NCBI GenBank assembly: GCA_016713425.1
Contig: JADJPE010000005.1
Location: 1,302,001-1,366,000 of the forward strand
Source of the DNA: Deltaproteobacteria bacterium
GTDB taxonomy: Bacteria; Myxococcota; Kuafuiibacteriia; Kuafuiibacteriales; Kuafuiibacteriaceae
Direction: 5' to 3'
DNA: 64,000 nucleotides
Shown here: one piece after another, positions 1 through 7,772 of the stretch
Position numbering within the stretch: the stretch's first letter is position 1
Layout of the letters: each line of letters opens with the position of its first letter
Notes under the pieces: model-generated
What the model saw: the letters and a program-made list of their open reading frames with translations, nothing else
What the model was told of the DNA's origin: nothing
Database searches by the model: none
Position numbers and translations under genes: made by a program

Positions 1-1782
1 GTCGCATTGAGGCGTCTCAGGTGGACAGTCCGTGATCTCCATAGGCCGCTTGCCCACGGCGCCGGCGACCAGAGTGCGGAATGCCCAAGCTTCGAAGGTG
101 AGCGGCTCGGCTCGGACCCGTACGCCCATATCCAACGTGGTGGATCGCTCTGGACCAAGCGATGCATTCTCGAACTGGAACCCAGGCCCCGTCTGCTGCC
201 TCGCGGTGAGGTCGTCGAGGTTGGGTGCCCGAAATGAGTGGTCGAGATTCGCAAACAGAGTCAGCTGCTCGGTTGCAAACCACTCGGCGCCGACGTGCCC
301 AACGACCGGGAACCACGCCCGATGGATGGCTCGCGAAAGCGAGTCCTCATCCATCGGCGCACGCGCCGCGATCCACGAAGTGCGGAGACCTCCGCGGACA
401 TTGAGCAACCGCAACACTCGGGCTTCGAGATCCAGAAATGCCCCGCCGTAGAGGTAGGCAGAGCCAGCCAGGTACTGGCCACGCGAACGCTCGACCGTGA
501 CGTCGATGTCCGTGAAGCTCAACCACGCGCGAGAAGCCACGGTGTCGAAGTAGGCGTCGGCGCCGTACGTCAGGACCAACGAAAGCCACGGGGCCGGCAA
601 CCACGGAGAAGTCGTGGCGGCGCCGGTGGCTCCGAAGGTATCGACATCGTCGCGCCCGATGAGCTCAACGAAGGAGGCCGGCCTCGAGAGCTTTCGGCGC
701 TCATGTTGTCTCTGCCAGGAAAGCGTCGCGCGGAAGACCTCGGCCCAATTTCCGAACGCACCATCCCATGCGGCATAGACGAGCGTACGGAACTGCTCGT
801 CGTAGGTGAGACACTCGTCGAAACGCGCCCCCGGGGGCGGGCACTGGTCCGTCCGGGGCGCGTCATACTGCTGGTATCCGTACCCCGCGATCGTGATTCT
901 ATGCTGGGCGGTCGCATCGTAGACGGTCCGTGCATCGAACGTGACCTCGCCGAAGCCCGTACCGAGTTGAGTTCGCCCGTCGGAGGCGAAGCGAGGCACA
1001 TCGGGGAGACGACCGTCCGCGGGGTTGCGGACGGGCTCTCCGCTCCTGAGTCGACCTACACGTCGAGCGCCGAGACCTCCGAGGAACGCGACATCTCGGT
1101 GGATGCGCGCGCTGATCTCAGCCCGACCTCCAAGCTCCTTGTCGGCTGTCGCAGCCCTCGCCACGAGTCTTGGTCGCGCGTTGGGCGCAGCTCCCATCAT
1201 TGATGGTTCCACGGGATCGACGGCAATCACGCCGCCGAGAGCGTCCGAGCCATAGCGAGTCGAGGCTCCGCCGCGAAGCACCTCGATCGACGCGATCGTT
1301 TGCACATCGATCGTGGAGAAGTATTGATTGGGCCCTTGTCGGTATGTGCCGTTGTTGAGGCGGATACCATCGAAGAGCAAGAGCGTTTGCTGTCCAGTGA
1401 GACCTCGAATGAAGGCGGACCCTTGGCCGTGGGCCGACTGCTGCACGAAAACGCTGGGCTCATAGCGGAGCGCGTCCGGTGCAGATCTCGGGAGTCGTCG
1501 CTCGAGATCTGCTCGTTGGACCATGCTCGAAGCCCGGCCCTCATCCGCCCGACCCCTCGGGATCGTCGCGGTCACGACGATGTCGTACGAGGGCTCCGGC
1601 TGAATGCTCGCGGGGCTATCGAGAGGTCCTGCCTCATCCGGGCGTGCGAGCCCTCCGACCTCTGATTCCCCATCCGCCCAAGCCGGAGCGGGGAACGAGG
1701 TCAGGAGGAAGGCACATGCGACGGTGCTGACGCGGCCGAGTCGCGAACCGACCGGGCCCGGAGAGACTCTCGCTTTCAACAA
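1..1782 (-). CDS. TonB-dependent outer-membrane receptor (3' end outside window)
   Basis: 594 codons are visible and the frame runs off the left edge. The start is the TTG at 1780-1782, preceded by an AGGAG seven bases upstream. Residues 1 to about 37 form a signal peptide ending AWA. A TonB-box-like segment (YDIVVTATIPRG) is followed by a plug domain, with the typical FIRGL and LLFDGIRLN motifs near residues 120-140 and RYGSDALGGVI near 165. The rest is a beta-barrel rich in aromatic, alternating strands. The family imports siderophores, cobalamin, metals or glycans with TonB-ExbBD energy; nothing here fixes the substrate. No partner transport gene is visible next to it. Confidence 0.85.
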   Translation of the reverse strand, partial: MLKARVSPGPVGSRLGRVSTVACAFLLTSFPAPAWADGESEVGGLARPDEAGPLDSPASIQPEPSYDIVVTATIPRGRADEGRASSMVQRADLERRLPRSAPDALRYEPSVFVQQSAHGQGSAFIRGLTGQQTLLLFDGIRLNNGTYRQGPNQYFSTIDVQTIASIEVLRGGASTRYGSDALGGVIAVDPVEPSMMGAAPNARPRLVARAATADKELGGRAEISARIHRDVAFLGGLGARRVGRLRSGEPVRNPADGRLPDVPRFASDGRTQLGTGFGEVTFDARTVYDATAQHRITIAGYGYQQYDAPRTDQCPPPGARFDECLTYDEQFRTLVYAAWDGAFGNWAEVFRATLSWQRQHERRKLSRPASFVELIGRDDVDTFGATGAATTSPWLPAPWLSLVLTYGADAYFDTVASRAWLSFTDIDVTVERSRGQYLAGSAYLYGGAFLDLEARVLRLLNVRGGLRTSWIAARAPMDEDSLSRAIHRAWFPVVGHVGAEWFATEQLTLFANLDHSFRAPNLDDLTARQQTGPGFQFENASLGPERSTTLDMGVRVRAEPLTFEAWAFRTLVAGAVGKRPMEITDCPPETPQCD

Positions 1783-2050
1783 CGCGTCGCTCCTAATCAC
1801 GCGAAGACTAGCCAATCTGCCAGAAGCTGACCAGACGGGTGGTCGATTGCACGTCTTGCCACGACCGAATCCGAGGCCAAGGTACCCCGTGTCCTGGCAA
1901 GACTGTCCCGTGAACACCCCAGCCAGCAAACGCGACGCGCGACGGGATAACGTGGGCGCGGACACAAGCGCGGACATAGGGAGGCAGGCGCCTCGGACCT
2001 CGGACAAGCAGCGGACGTCTCTTCCTCCCAATTGGAGTATCTAGGGCAAC

Positions 2051-2073
2051 GCGATTCGCATGCCTCGAATCGC
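2051..2073. promoter_or_regulatory. Inverted repeat in the leader of the CBM21 gene
   Basis: GCGATTCG at 2051-2058 and CGAATCGC at 2066-2073 are perfect inverted arms around a 7-base centre. They end just before the AGGAG ribosome-binding site (2077-2081) of the gene at 2088. It could be an operator or a leader hairpin. The rest of the 1783-2087 gap between the divergent TonB receptor and this gene shows no gene. Confidence 0.35.
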
Positions 2074-2087
2074 GTGAGGAGACCATT

Positions 2088-2894
2088 ATGATTTCGGAGC
2101 AATTTCTTGGCCGCGCACTCGCGTGCCTCTTGAGTCTCACCGGGCTCACGGCATGCGGGACCGACGACATGAGCTCGACCGATCTCGCGTCAACCACAGA
2201 CGCACTTCGATCGAGTCCCGTGCACTTCGCCCACGGGTGGCGATATACCGGGTGGCGATATGGCGCAAAGTGGACAACCAGTCGCTACCGCGTTCTCGTG
2301 GCGAACCTAGGATTCGAAAAGGACGTTTCGATTTGGTCCGAGGGCGTCGATGGACAGTGGCGCGCCCTCCCGGCCACGTATGCGGGCTCGGTGTCTCAAA
2401 ACCGTGAGCTGTGGGAAGCCGTGGAACCCACCGAAGCCACCGGAGCGTTCGCCGTCCGATACGAAGTTGGCGGACACGTCTACTGGGACAACAACCAAGG
2501 ACAGAACTACGTATTGCCAAGCTCAGGGGCCATGCTTCCCGACGGAGTGAACATCGCGCAGGAATACGCGTATGGTCTCGACCAGTACCATGAAGACGAC
2601 GTCTACTTGGTATTCAACGTCCGCAATCTCACCCCCGAAAAGAAGGTCACAGCCGTCTATACGACGGACCATTGGGCGACCCAACATACCCTCGATCTCT
2701 CCTTCAACCCCAGCTACTTCCATGGCTATGGCTACATCGAGAGCCCGAACTCCGCGGGTGTCGAGGTGTGGTCAGGATCGATTCGGGTCCCGAACGCCGA
2801 CGAGTTCGAGTATGCGGTGTCGGCGGAGATGGGCGGTCAAACGTACTGGGACAACCACTTCGGGGTGAATTACAAGATTGTTCGCAAGCCGTAG
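2088..2894 (+). CDS. Lipoprotein with two CBM21-like carbohydrate-binding domains
   Basis: 268 residues. AGGAG lies six bases before the ATG. Residues 1-23 are a lipoprotein signal with lipobox LTAC, so the protein should be lipid-anchored. Two tandem domains of about 110 residues follow. Each ends in the signature of family 21 starch/glycogen-binding modules: VYWDNNQGQNY near residue 132 and TYWDNHFGVNY near residue 257. Each also has the R(V/Y)LVANLGFEK or FNVRNLTPEKK strand of that fold. No catalytic domain is present, so it is probably a surface glucan-binding protein. Transcribed divergently from the TonB receptor. Confidence 0.75.
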   Translation: MISEQFLGRALACLLSLTGLTACGTDDMSSTDLASTTDALRSSPVHFAHGWRYTGWRYGAKWTTSRYRVLVANLGFEKDVSIWSEGVDGQWRALPATYAGSVSQNRELWEAVEPTEATGAFAVRYEVGGHVYWDNNQGQNYVLPSSGAMLPDGVNIAQEYAYGLDQYHEDDVYLVFNVRNLTPEKKVTAVYTTDHWATQHTLDLSFNPSYFHGYGYIESPNSAGVEVWSGSIRVPNADEFEYAVSAEMGGQTYWDNHFGVNYKIVRKP

Positions 2895-2931
2895 CTTCAG
2901 GCCGCATTGCGATTGCGATCGCCCACCGACC

Positions 2932-2970
2932 CCGAATCACCTCGAATCAACTCGAATCACCTCGAATGAT
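2932..2970. repeat. Tandem 10-bp direct repeat
   Basis: About four imperfect copies of a 10-base unit (CGAATCACCT and variants) fill most of the short gap between the converging CBM21 and orn genes. No gene or hairpin was found in it. Confidence 0.6.
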
Positions 2971-2984
2971 CTCGCTCGGTCGGC

Positions 2985-3557
2985 TCAGTTTGATCGCGGG
3001 CTCTTCATCACCGTCGTTCGATAGTGACGTAGCTCCTCGATCGAGTGCCGGACGTCAGCAAGCGCCGTGTGCGTGCTCGCCATCTTCTGCGGAAGCGCCT
3101 CGGGTCCATACCAACGTCGCACGAGCTCCTTGATGGTCGAAACATCGACCATTCGGTAGTGGAGATAGCCATCAAAGGCTGGGAAGTAGCGCACGAGAAA
3201 GCGCCGATCTTGATGGATCGAGTTGCCGGCGAGCACCCCTTCTTGCGGTTTGCACCATCGGGCCAAGAACGCGAGCATACGCTTCTGCGCCTCACCAAGG
3301 CTGGTCGTCGCCGTACGAACGCGTTCCAGAAGCCCGTTTTCGGTATGCATTCGACGCACGACGGGTTCCATGCGATCAAGGACAGCGTCGGGTTGCCAAA
3401 TGGTCGTCTCCATGGCGTCGAGCTCCACGAGTTCGGCCGACGTGATGACAATGGCCGCCTCGATCGGGACACAAACCTCCGGATCGAGACCGGTCATCTC
3501 CATATCGAGCCAGACCAACAGATCGCGTTCTTCCGTCATGCGGTCCATGGTTAGCAC
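2985..3557 (-). CDS. orn: Oligoribonuclease (DEDDh 3'-5' exoribonuclease)
   Basis: 190 residues, the usual length. It degrades 2-5-nt RNA, including pGpG from c-di-GMP turnover, in the cytoplasm. All five DEDDh residues are visible: D18 and E20 in WLDMEMTGLD, D117 in NSIHQDRRFL, and H163 and D168 in HTALADVRHSIEELRHYR. The start is probably one of the first three Met codons (MLTMDRM). It lies downstream of the OmpA gene on the same strand, separated by about 95 bases that include a strong hairpin, so it is probably a separate transcript. Confidence 0.93.
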   Translation of the reverse strand: MLTMDRMTEERDLLVWLDMEMTGLDPEVCVPIEAAIVITSAELVELDAMETTIWQPDAVLDRMEPVVRRMHTENGLLERVRTATTSLGEAQKRMLAFLARWCKPQEGVLAGNSIHQDRRFLVRYFPAFDGYLHYRMVDVSTIKELVRRWYGPEALPQKMASTHTALADVRHSIEELRHYRTTVMKSPRSN

Positions 3558-3611
3558 AGCTCAGCCGGGCTGGCCACGCAATCCAGGTGGCCGTGACGAG
3601 GACACCCGCTC

Positions 3612-3652
3612 AGGGCCCGATCAGCAATAAGGTGTGCAATTGATCGGGCCCT
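3612..3652 (-). terminator. Strong hairpin after the OmpA gene
   Basis: AGGGCCCGATCA (3612-3623) and TGATCGGGCCCT (3641-3652) are perfect 12-base inverted arms with a 17-base loop. The right arm overlaps the TAG stop of the OmpA gene. There is no T-tract after it on either strand, so it may be a Rho-assisted terminator or a transcript-end stabiliser. The 13-mer GATCGGGCCCTAA recurs at 12165-12177. Confidence 0.45.
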
Positions 3653-4718
3653 AACGGTCGGCGACGATCGAGAATTCGACGCGACGATTGTGTTCTCGGC
3701 CTTTGCGTGTTCGGTTGGTATCGAGCGGTCGCGCTTCGCCAAAACCAATTGCCGTCAAACGCTCGGGCTCGACCCCTTGCTCGACCAAGTACTCGCGGAC
3801 AGCCTCCGCGCGGTGCTGGGAGAGGCTCAGATTCGTCGAGGCGGCGCCCACCGAATCCGTGTGTCCTTCGACGACGACCTTGATGTCGGGAAGGCTCTTC
3901 AACGCCTCGGCGACTTGGCCAAGAACAGCATAGCTCACGGAACGAATCGTTGCTCGCCCGGTCTCGAAGTAGACCATCTCCTTGATCTCGATCTTGCCGA
4001 TGTCACGTTTGACCTCGACGAGGTCGAGCTTCTTGTCCGGACAACCGTCCTGATCCTCGAAGTCGTTGGCCGTCTCCGGTTCGAGCGGACACCGATCATT
4101 CGCATCAGGAATGCCGTCGGCGTCGTTGTCCGGATCTGGACAGCCGTCCTCATCTTCCCATTGATCGACGTCTTCTGCGGCTTGAGGACATCGATCCTCA
4201 GGATCGAGAATCCCATCGCCATCTTGATCACCGACATCTGGACACCCGTCGGTGTCTTCGACGCCATCGTAGTCCTCGGGCACATCAGGACATCGATCCT
4301 GCGCGTCCGCGATCCGATCCTGATCGCGGTCCGGACATCCAGCCAACGCAACAACGCCGGCTACATCAGGACAAGCATCGTCGTCATCAGGCACAGTGTC
4401 TTGATCCCGGTCGGGCGGCATGAGACGGCAGACCTTGCTGCGCTCGATGACCGTGGCCAAGGCCTCCCTCGCGATGTCGTTGTGCTCGTCGGCGCGGAGG
4501 CTATTGCCCTGCGCAAGTTCGAGCTCCAAGAACACCAGGTTTGCTTCGGCGCGTGCCAGGGCCTCGGGCGCGCAAACGTACGCGCCGAGCAACCTCGACG
4601 ACTGAAGCTGCGTTCGGATCGTTTCCGCTTGGCGCTCGAGCGTGGCACCCGTCGTACAAGAGCTCACAAAAACACAGCCCGCCATCGCGCACGCGATCCG
4701 AGAGACCAAGTCCATCAT
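3651..4718 (-). CDS. OmpA-family lipoprotein with thrombospondin type-3 repeats
   Basis: 355 residues. Lipobox VSSC lies at residues 18-21. Residues 25-95 form a helical DUF4398-like segment. Residues 100-235 are calcium-binding TSP3 repeats of the DxDxDGIxDxxDxCP type. Residues 245-350 are a C-terminal OmpA peptidoglycan-binding domain with YFETGRATI and the core TDSVG...N..LS..RA...YL. The ATG overlaps the stop of the upstream DUF4398 gene by 4 bases (4715-4718), so the two are translationally coupled. It probably tethers the outer membrane to peptidoglycan. Confidence 0.85.
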   Translation of the reverse strand: MMDLVSRIACAMAGCVFVSSCTTGATLERQAETIRTQLQSSRLLGAYVCAPEALARAEANLVFLELELAQGNSLRADEHNDIAREALATVIERSKVCRLMPPDRDQDTVPDDDDACPDVAGVVALAGCPDRDQDRIADAQDRCPDVPEDYDGVEDTDGCPDVGDQDGDGILDPEDRCPQAAEDVDQWEDEDGCPDPDNDADGIPDANDRCPLEPETANDFEDQDGCPDKKLDLVEVKRDIGKIEIKEMVYFETGRATIRSVSYAVLGQVAEALKSLPDIKVVVEGHTDSVGAASTNLSLSQHRAEAVREYLVEQGVEPERLTAIGFGEARPLDTNRTRKGREHNRRVEFSIVADR

Positions 4719-5353
4719 GGCTTCGGAACCTCGGACCCAGACGTGGCCACCGAACTCGTCGAAACCTCAGCGAAAAGCACGTAGTCGAACCCACATTGGG
4801 CGTCAGGCTCAGCGGCAGTCTGGCTCGAGCCCTGACTCACGCTCGGGCCCTGACTCACGCTCGGGCTCTGACTCTCGCTCGGGCTCTGACTCGCGCTCGG
4901 GCTCTGACTCTCGCTCGGGCTCTGACTCGCGCTCGGGCTCTGACTCGGAGTCTGGCTCAGAGTCGGGGTAAGCCGTTCCGAGCGCGCACGAGCCACCGCG
5001 GCGCAGGCACGGGATCGACGCGCGAGCTCAACCGCCACCTCGAAGTCCGCATGGGATTGTTCCTCGCGTGCCTTGTGCAGGAAGGCCTCAGCGGTCACGT
5101 ACTCGAAGGGCGCACGCTCCGGAGCGCCCGCCGTACGCGCCGCCGCGAGCTCCGCCGACGCGTCGATCAACATCGAGGACGACTGGATGGGCCCGCACGC
5201 ACCAGCCACGAGGACGACAACCGACAAGGCGACCACGACCGACCCCGCGAACACGCCACCGACGGGACGCCCGTCTTCTCTCGATCGCCGCATCGTTTCT
5301 GCCGCCGCGCCCGCCCGGCACAAAGACCAGCCGAACGACGAATCGCGTAGCAC
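4715..5353 (-). CDS. DUF4398-type lipoprotein with Ser/Pro/Gln repeat tail
   Basis: 212 residues from a GTG at 5353 that has GGAGG seven bases upstream. An ATG at 5293 gives a more compact signal peptide but lacks a ribosome-binding site. The lipobox is VAGAC. The segment FEYVTAEAFLHKAREEQS followed by paired helices matches the DUF4398 pattern (alanine-rich helical hairpin, envelope, function unknown). Residues about 125-185 are low-complexity SQSPSAS/SQSPSES repeats from an 18-bp tandem unit. It is coupled to the OmpA gene and starts 22 bases after the upstream membrane-protein gene. Confidence 0.65.
   Translation of the reverse strand: MLRDSSFGWSLCRAGAAAETMRRSREDGRPVGGVFAGSVVVALSVVVLVAGACGPIQSSSMLIDASAELAAARTAGAPERAPFEYVTAEAFLHKAREEQSHADFEVAVELARRSRACAAVARARSERLTPTLSQTPSQSPSASQSPSESQSPSASQSPSESQSPSVSQGPSVSQGSSQTAAEPDAQCGFDYVLFAEVSTSSVATSGSEVPKP
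4825..4970. repeat. In-frame 18-bp tandem repeats in the DUF4398 gene
   Basis: About eight near-identical 18-base units (TGACTCTCGCTCGGGCTC and variants, plus-strand reading) encode SQSPSx units. Copy-number change would alter tail length without a frameshift. Confidence 0.75.
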
Positions 5354-5374
5354 CCGCGTGCCTCCACCGCAAGT

Positions 5375-6142
5375 TTAGCGATCACCGCGTCGCGTGAACG
5401 CCCCGGGCATCGCCGGCGACGCCACCAACGCAGGCGGGGCCGAGGCCGCGGTCGAGGTCGGCGAGGCCGGTGACAAGCCCGAGAAAGCCACGGGTGAGGG
5501 CGGTGGCAGAGGCAGAGGCCGGGACTCAACAGCGCCGCCGCCTGGCCGCGCCGACCGGCGGGTTCGGTCTCCTTGAGTCGGCACTTCTTCGAGTTGGTCC
5601 CGATGACGTCCGAGACTCCTGAACGTGAAGGCGAGCGCGCCCACGAGCGCGATGGACTCAACGATGAGCACCGTAAAGAGCGGCGAGCTCGAGAGCGGGA
5701 TGGTCCGCAGCCCGTTGTGGAACGCGTCGTAGTAGGCCACCGTGGTCAAACGATCCCAGCTCGCAAGCAAGAAGAGCACACACAAGCTTGCCACCGTGAC
5801 GCCCACCGTCCGAACGAGCCACGTGCGCTCATCCTGGAGGAGTCGATGGGCCAAGATGAAGCCCAGCGGCGCTGAGGACAGGTAGAACACGAAGAGCGAA
5901 CCCGCGACGAGGGGCCACGGCAAATGCGCCGGATTGGCGAGATACATGAGGCTCCAGTCGGCGTACGTGACGTAGAGCGGCATCCCAGCCAGGACGAGAA
6001 GCGCCCCGAAGGCGAGCGCAACCACGAAGTAGCGGGTTCGAATGACGGATGGAACACCCGCGAGCGGGCGCAGCGACAACTTCGCCACGCCGGCGCCCGC
6101 ACCAAGACCAAGTGCGACCAGGACCGGGATCGTCATTCGCAC
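5375..6142 (-). CDS. Polytopic membrane protein, unknown
   Basis: 255 residues from a GTG at 6142 (ATG alternative at 6136). Residues 1-165 contain about five hydrophobic helices, including one beginning YFVVALAFGALLVLAG and another beginning TLIVES-like near residue 155. The C-terminal 80 residues are a Pro/Ala/Ser-rich cytoplasmic or periplasmic tail. No family motif was recognised. It is first in a same-strand run with the DUF4398 and OmpA genes (22-base gap), so an envelope role is likely by context only. Confidence 0.55.
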   Translation of the reverse strand: MRMTIPVLVALGLGAGAGVAKLSLRPLAGVPSVIRTRYFVVALAFGALLVLAGMPLYVTYADWSLMYLANPAHLPWPLVAGSLFVFYLSSAPLGFILAHRLLQDERTWLVRTVGVTVASLCVLFLLASWDRLTTVAYYDAFHNGLRTIPLSSSPLFTVLIVESIALVGALAFTFRSLGRHRDQLEEVPTQGDRTRRSARPGGGAVESRPLPLPPPSPVAFSGLSPASPTSTAASAPPALVASPAMPGAFTRRGDR

Positions 6143-6345
6143 ATCACCCGCACGTTCACCGCTTGTAGTGGATTAGCGCGTCGGAAGGAACCACGAAAAG
6201 AGACGTTGGCTGCCGACTCGGGGCATCCGCACTTGACCACGCCCAACAGTCCATTGATTGCGTTGTTGCGCTGCGTCATCCTTGGCCTGTGAAGCCGATA
6301 CGGCCACGCGGGACATCTGGGCTGGTATCCAGCGTAGGCGGCCGG

Positions 6346-7272
6346 ATGGGTCTGACCGCCGGTATCCTCCGTATCCTCGGGGCCCTCGTCGTCCTCGGGA
6401 TCCTCGGGATCCTCGGGGCGTTCCCACTCGAAGCGGAGGCCAAGTCGTACAACCTCTTCGGGCTGCTGAGCGAGGCGGACGTCGACGCCGAGCTCGCCGC
6501 GCGGTGGACCGAAAGCACGTCCTTCCCGGAGCGGATCGAAAAGGCGTCGCGAGGCTTGATCGGAGCACCCTACGTCCTCTCGCCGCTCGGCGAGGGCAAG
6601 GCGGGACGCGTCGACACCGATCCCCGATTTCGCCTGGACGCGTTCGACTGCACCACTTTCGTCGAGACGGCGCTCGCGCTCACACGCTGCCGCGACCTGC
6701 AAAACGCCAAGTCCTTCCTCGATAAGATTCGATACCTCGACGACCGGCAGACCTTCGCGGATCGACGACACTTCATGACAAGCCAATGGATTCCTGGACT
6801 CATCGCCGACGGCCTTCTCGAGGACGTAACGCAGGAGGTCGGCGAACACGAGACCCAAGACGTCGCACTCGTCCTCACACCCCAGCGATGGCGACGAAGG
6901 CGCGTCGCTCGATCCATCTCGCTGCCGTCCGAACGCATTCCAGCCGGCACCTTTCGACTCCCGTTCGTACCCATCTCGAGCGTCTTGAACCGGCTGAGCC
7001 GAGTCCCGCCGGGAACGATCGTGAACATTGTGCGCGCCGACAGCCCCGGCACGTTCGACGTGATCACCCATCAGGGCCTCGTCCTCTCCCATCGCGAAGG
7101 CATCCGCGTGGTGCGACACGCATCGCCGGTCTCCAAGAGAGTCATCGACGAGTCCCTCGAGCATATGGTCCGCCGATACCTACGCCCAAGACGATGGCCC
7201 ATCGTCGGCATGAACTTTTTGCGAATACGCCCGGGCGACTGCAACCTCGCCCGTCCCCCCCAGGGCCCGTAG
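6346..7272 (+). CDS. DUF1460 family, N-acetylmuramoyl-L-alanine amidase-like
   Basis: 308 residues from the ATG at 6346, chosen because it gives a clean signal peptide (a Leu/Ile/Gly-rich helix ending AEA). A GTG at 6289 would add 19 residues. The body matches DUF1460, an NlpC/P60-related papain-fold group acting on peptidoglycan. DAFDCTTFVETALAL carries the putative nucleophile Cys102, and RRHFMTSQW and THQGLVL hold conserved His-region segments. Probably periplasmic. Transcribed divergently from the membrane-protein gene at 6142. The signal helix is built from a short ATCCTCGGG-type repeat. Confidence 0.75.
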   Translation: MGLTAGILRILGALVVLGILGILGAFPLEAEAKSYNLFGLLSEADVDAELAARWTESTSFPERIEKASRGLIGAPYVLSPLGEGKAGRVDTDPRFRLDAFDCTTFVETALALTRCRDLQNAKSFLDKIRYLDDRQTFADRRHFMTSQWIPGLIADGLLEDVTQEVGEHETQDVALVLTPQRWRRRRVARSISLPSERIPAGTFRLPFVPISSVLNRLSRVPPGTIVNIVRADSPGTFDVITHQGLVLSHREGIRVVRHASPVSKRVIDESLEHMVRRYLRPRRWPIVGMNFLRIRPGDCNLARPPQGP

Positions 7273-7312
7273 GGGATGGACGGTCGCCGCCAAAGAGTGC
7301 GAAGGTCTCCTC

Positions 7313-7726
7313 ATGACGAAGATACCACCGCTTCGGATCAAGGACGTGATGACGCGCTCCGCACATTCGATCGCGCCCAACGCGACGCTCAGAGCAGCGA
7401 AGGAGCTCATGCAATATCACACGATCCGACACCTCCCGGTGGTCCAGGATGACCGTGTCGTGGGCATCTTGAGCCTCGGGGATCTCTACGCGATGGAGAG
7501 CATCATGGAGATGGACCCGGAGGAAACCGAGGTGGCCACCGCGATGTCCCCCGATCCATTCACCGTCGAGGCCGAGACCCCTCTCGGTGAGGTCGTGCGG
7601 GCCATGGCCCGAAGACGCATCGGCTCAGTCCTCATCACGCGAGATGGTCGACTCGCGGGCATATTTACGGCGACCGACGCGTGCCGACTCCTGGGCGACC
7701 TCCTACACGGCAACGTGTTCGCCTAA
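7313..7726 (+). CDS. CBS-domain pair protein
   Basis: 137 residues. Two tandem CBS motifs make up the whole protein: residues 8-60 (VMTRSAHSIAPNATLRAA...HLPVVQDDRVVGILS) and residues 75-130 (MSPDPFTVEAETPLGEV...RIGSVLITRDGRLAGIFTATD). Stand-alone CBS pairs bind adenine nucleotides and regulate partner enzymes or channels; the partner is not evident here. A GAAGGTCTCC region just before the ATG gives only a weak ribosome-binding site. It is followed on the same strand by the methyltransferase gene after 46 bases. Confidence 0.85.
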   Translation: MTKIPPLRIKDVMTRSAHSIAPNATLRAAKELMQYHTIRHLPVVQDDRVVGILSLGDLYAMESIMEMDPEETEVATAMSPDPFTVEAETPLGEVVRAMARRRIGSVLITRDGRLAGIFTATDACRLLGDLLHGNVFA

Positions 7727-7772
7727 TCTCGCAATCTCGACCGACACCGCCGATGGACCGCTCCCCTGCTCC

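Noticed and set aside
238..1203. Long plus-strand frame opposite the TonB receptor
   Set aside because: Arg/Gly-rich, motif-free shadow; the minus strand has a signal peptide, plug motifs and barrel pattern.
3690..4784. Long plus-strand frame opposite the OmpA gene
   Set aside because: A shadow of the calcium-repeat codons; Ile/Arg/Val-rich repetitive reading without motifs.
6133..7164. Minus-strand frame opposite the DUF1460 gene
   Set aside because: No motifs or ribosome-binding site; the plus strand carries the signal peptide and DFDC-type active site.
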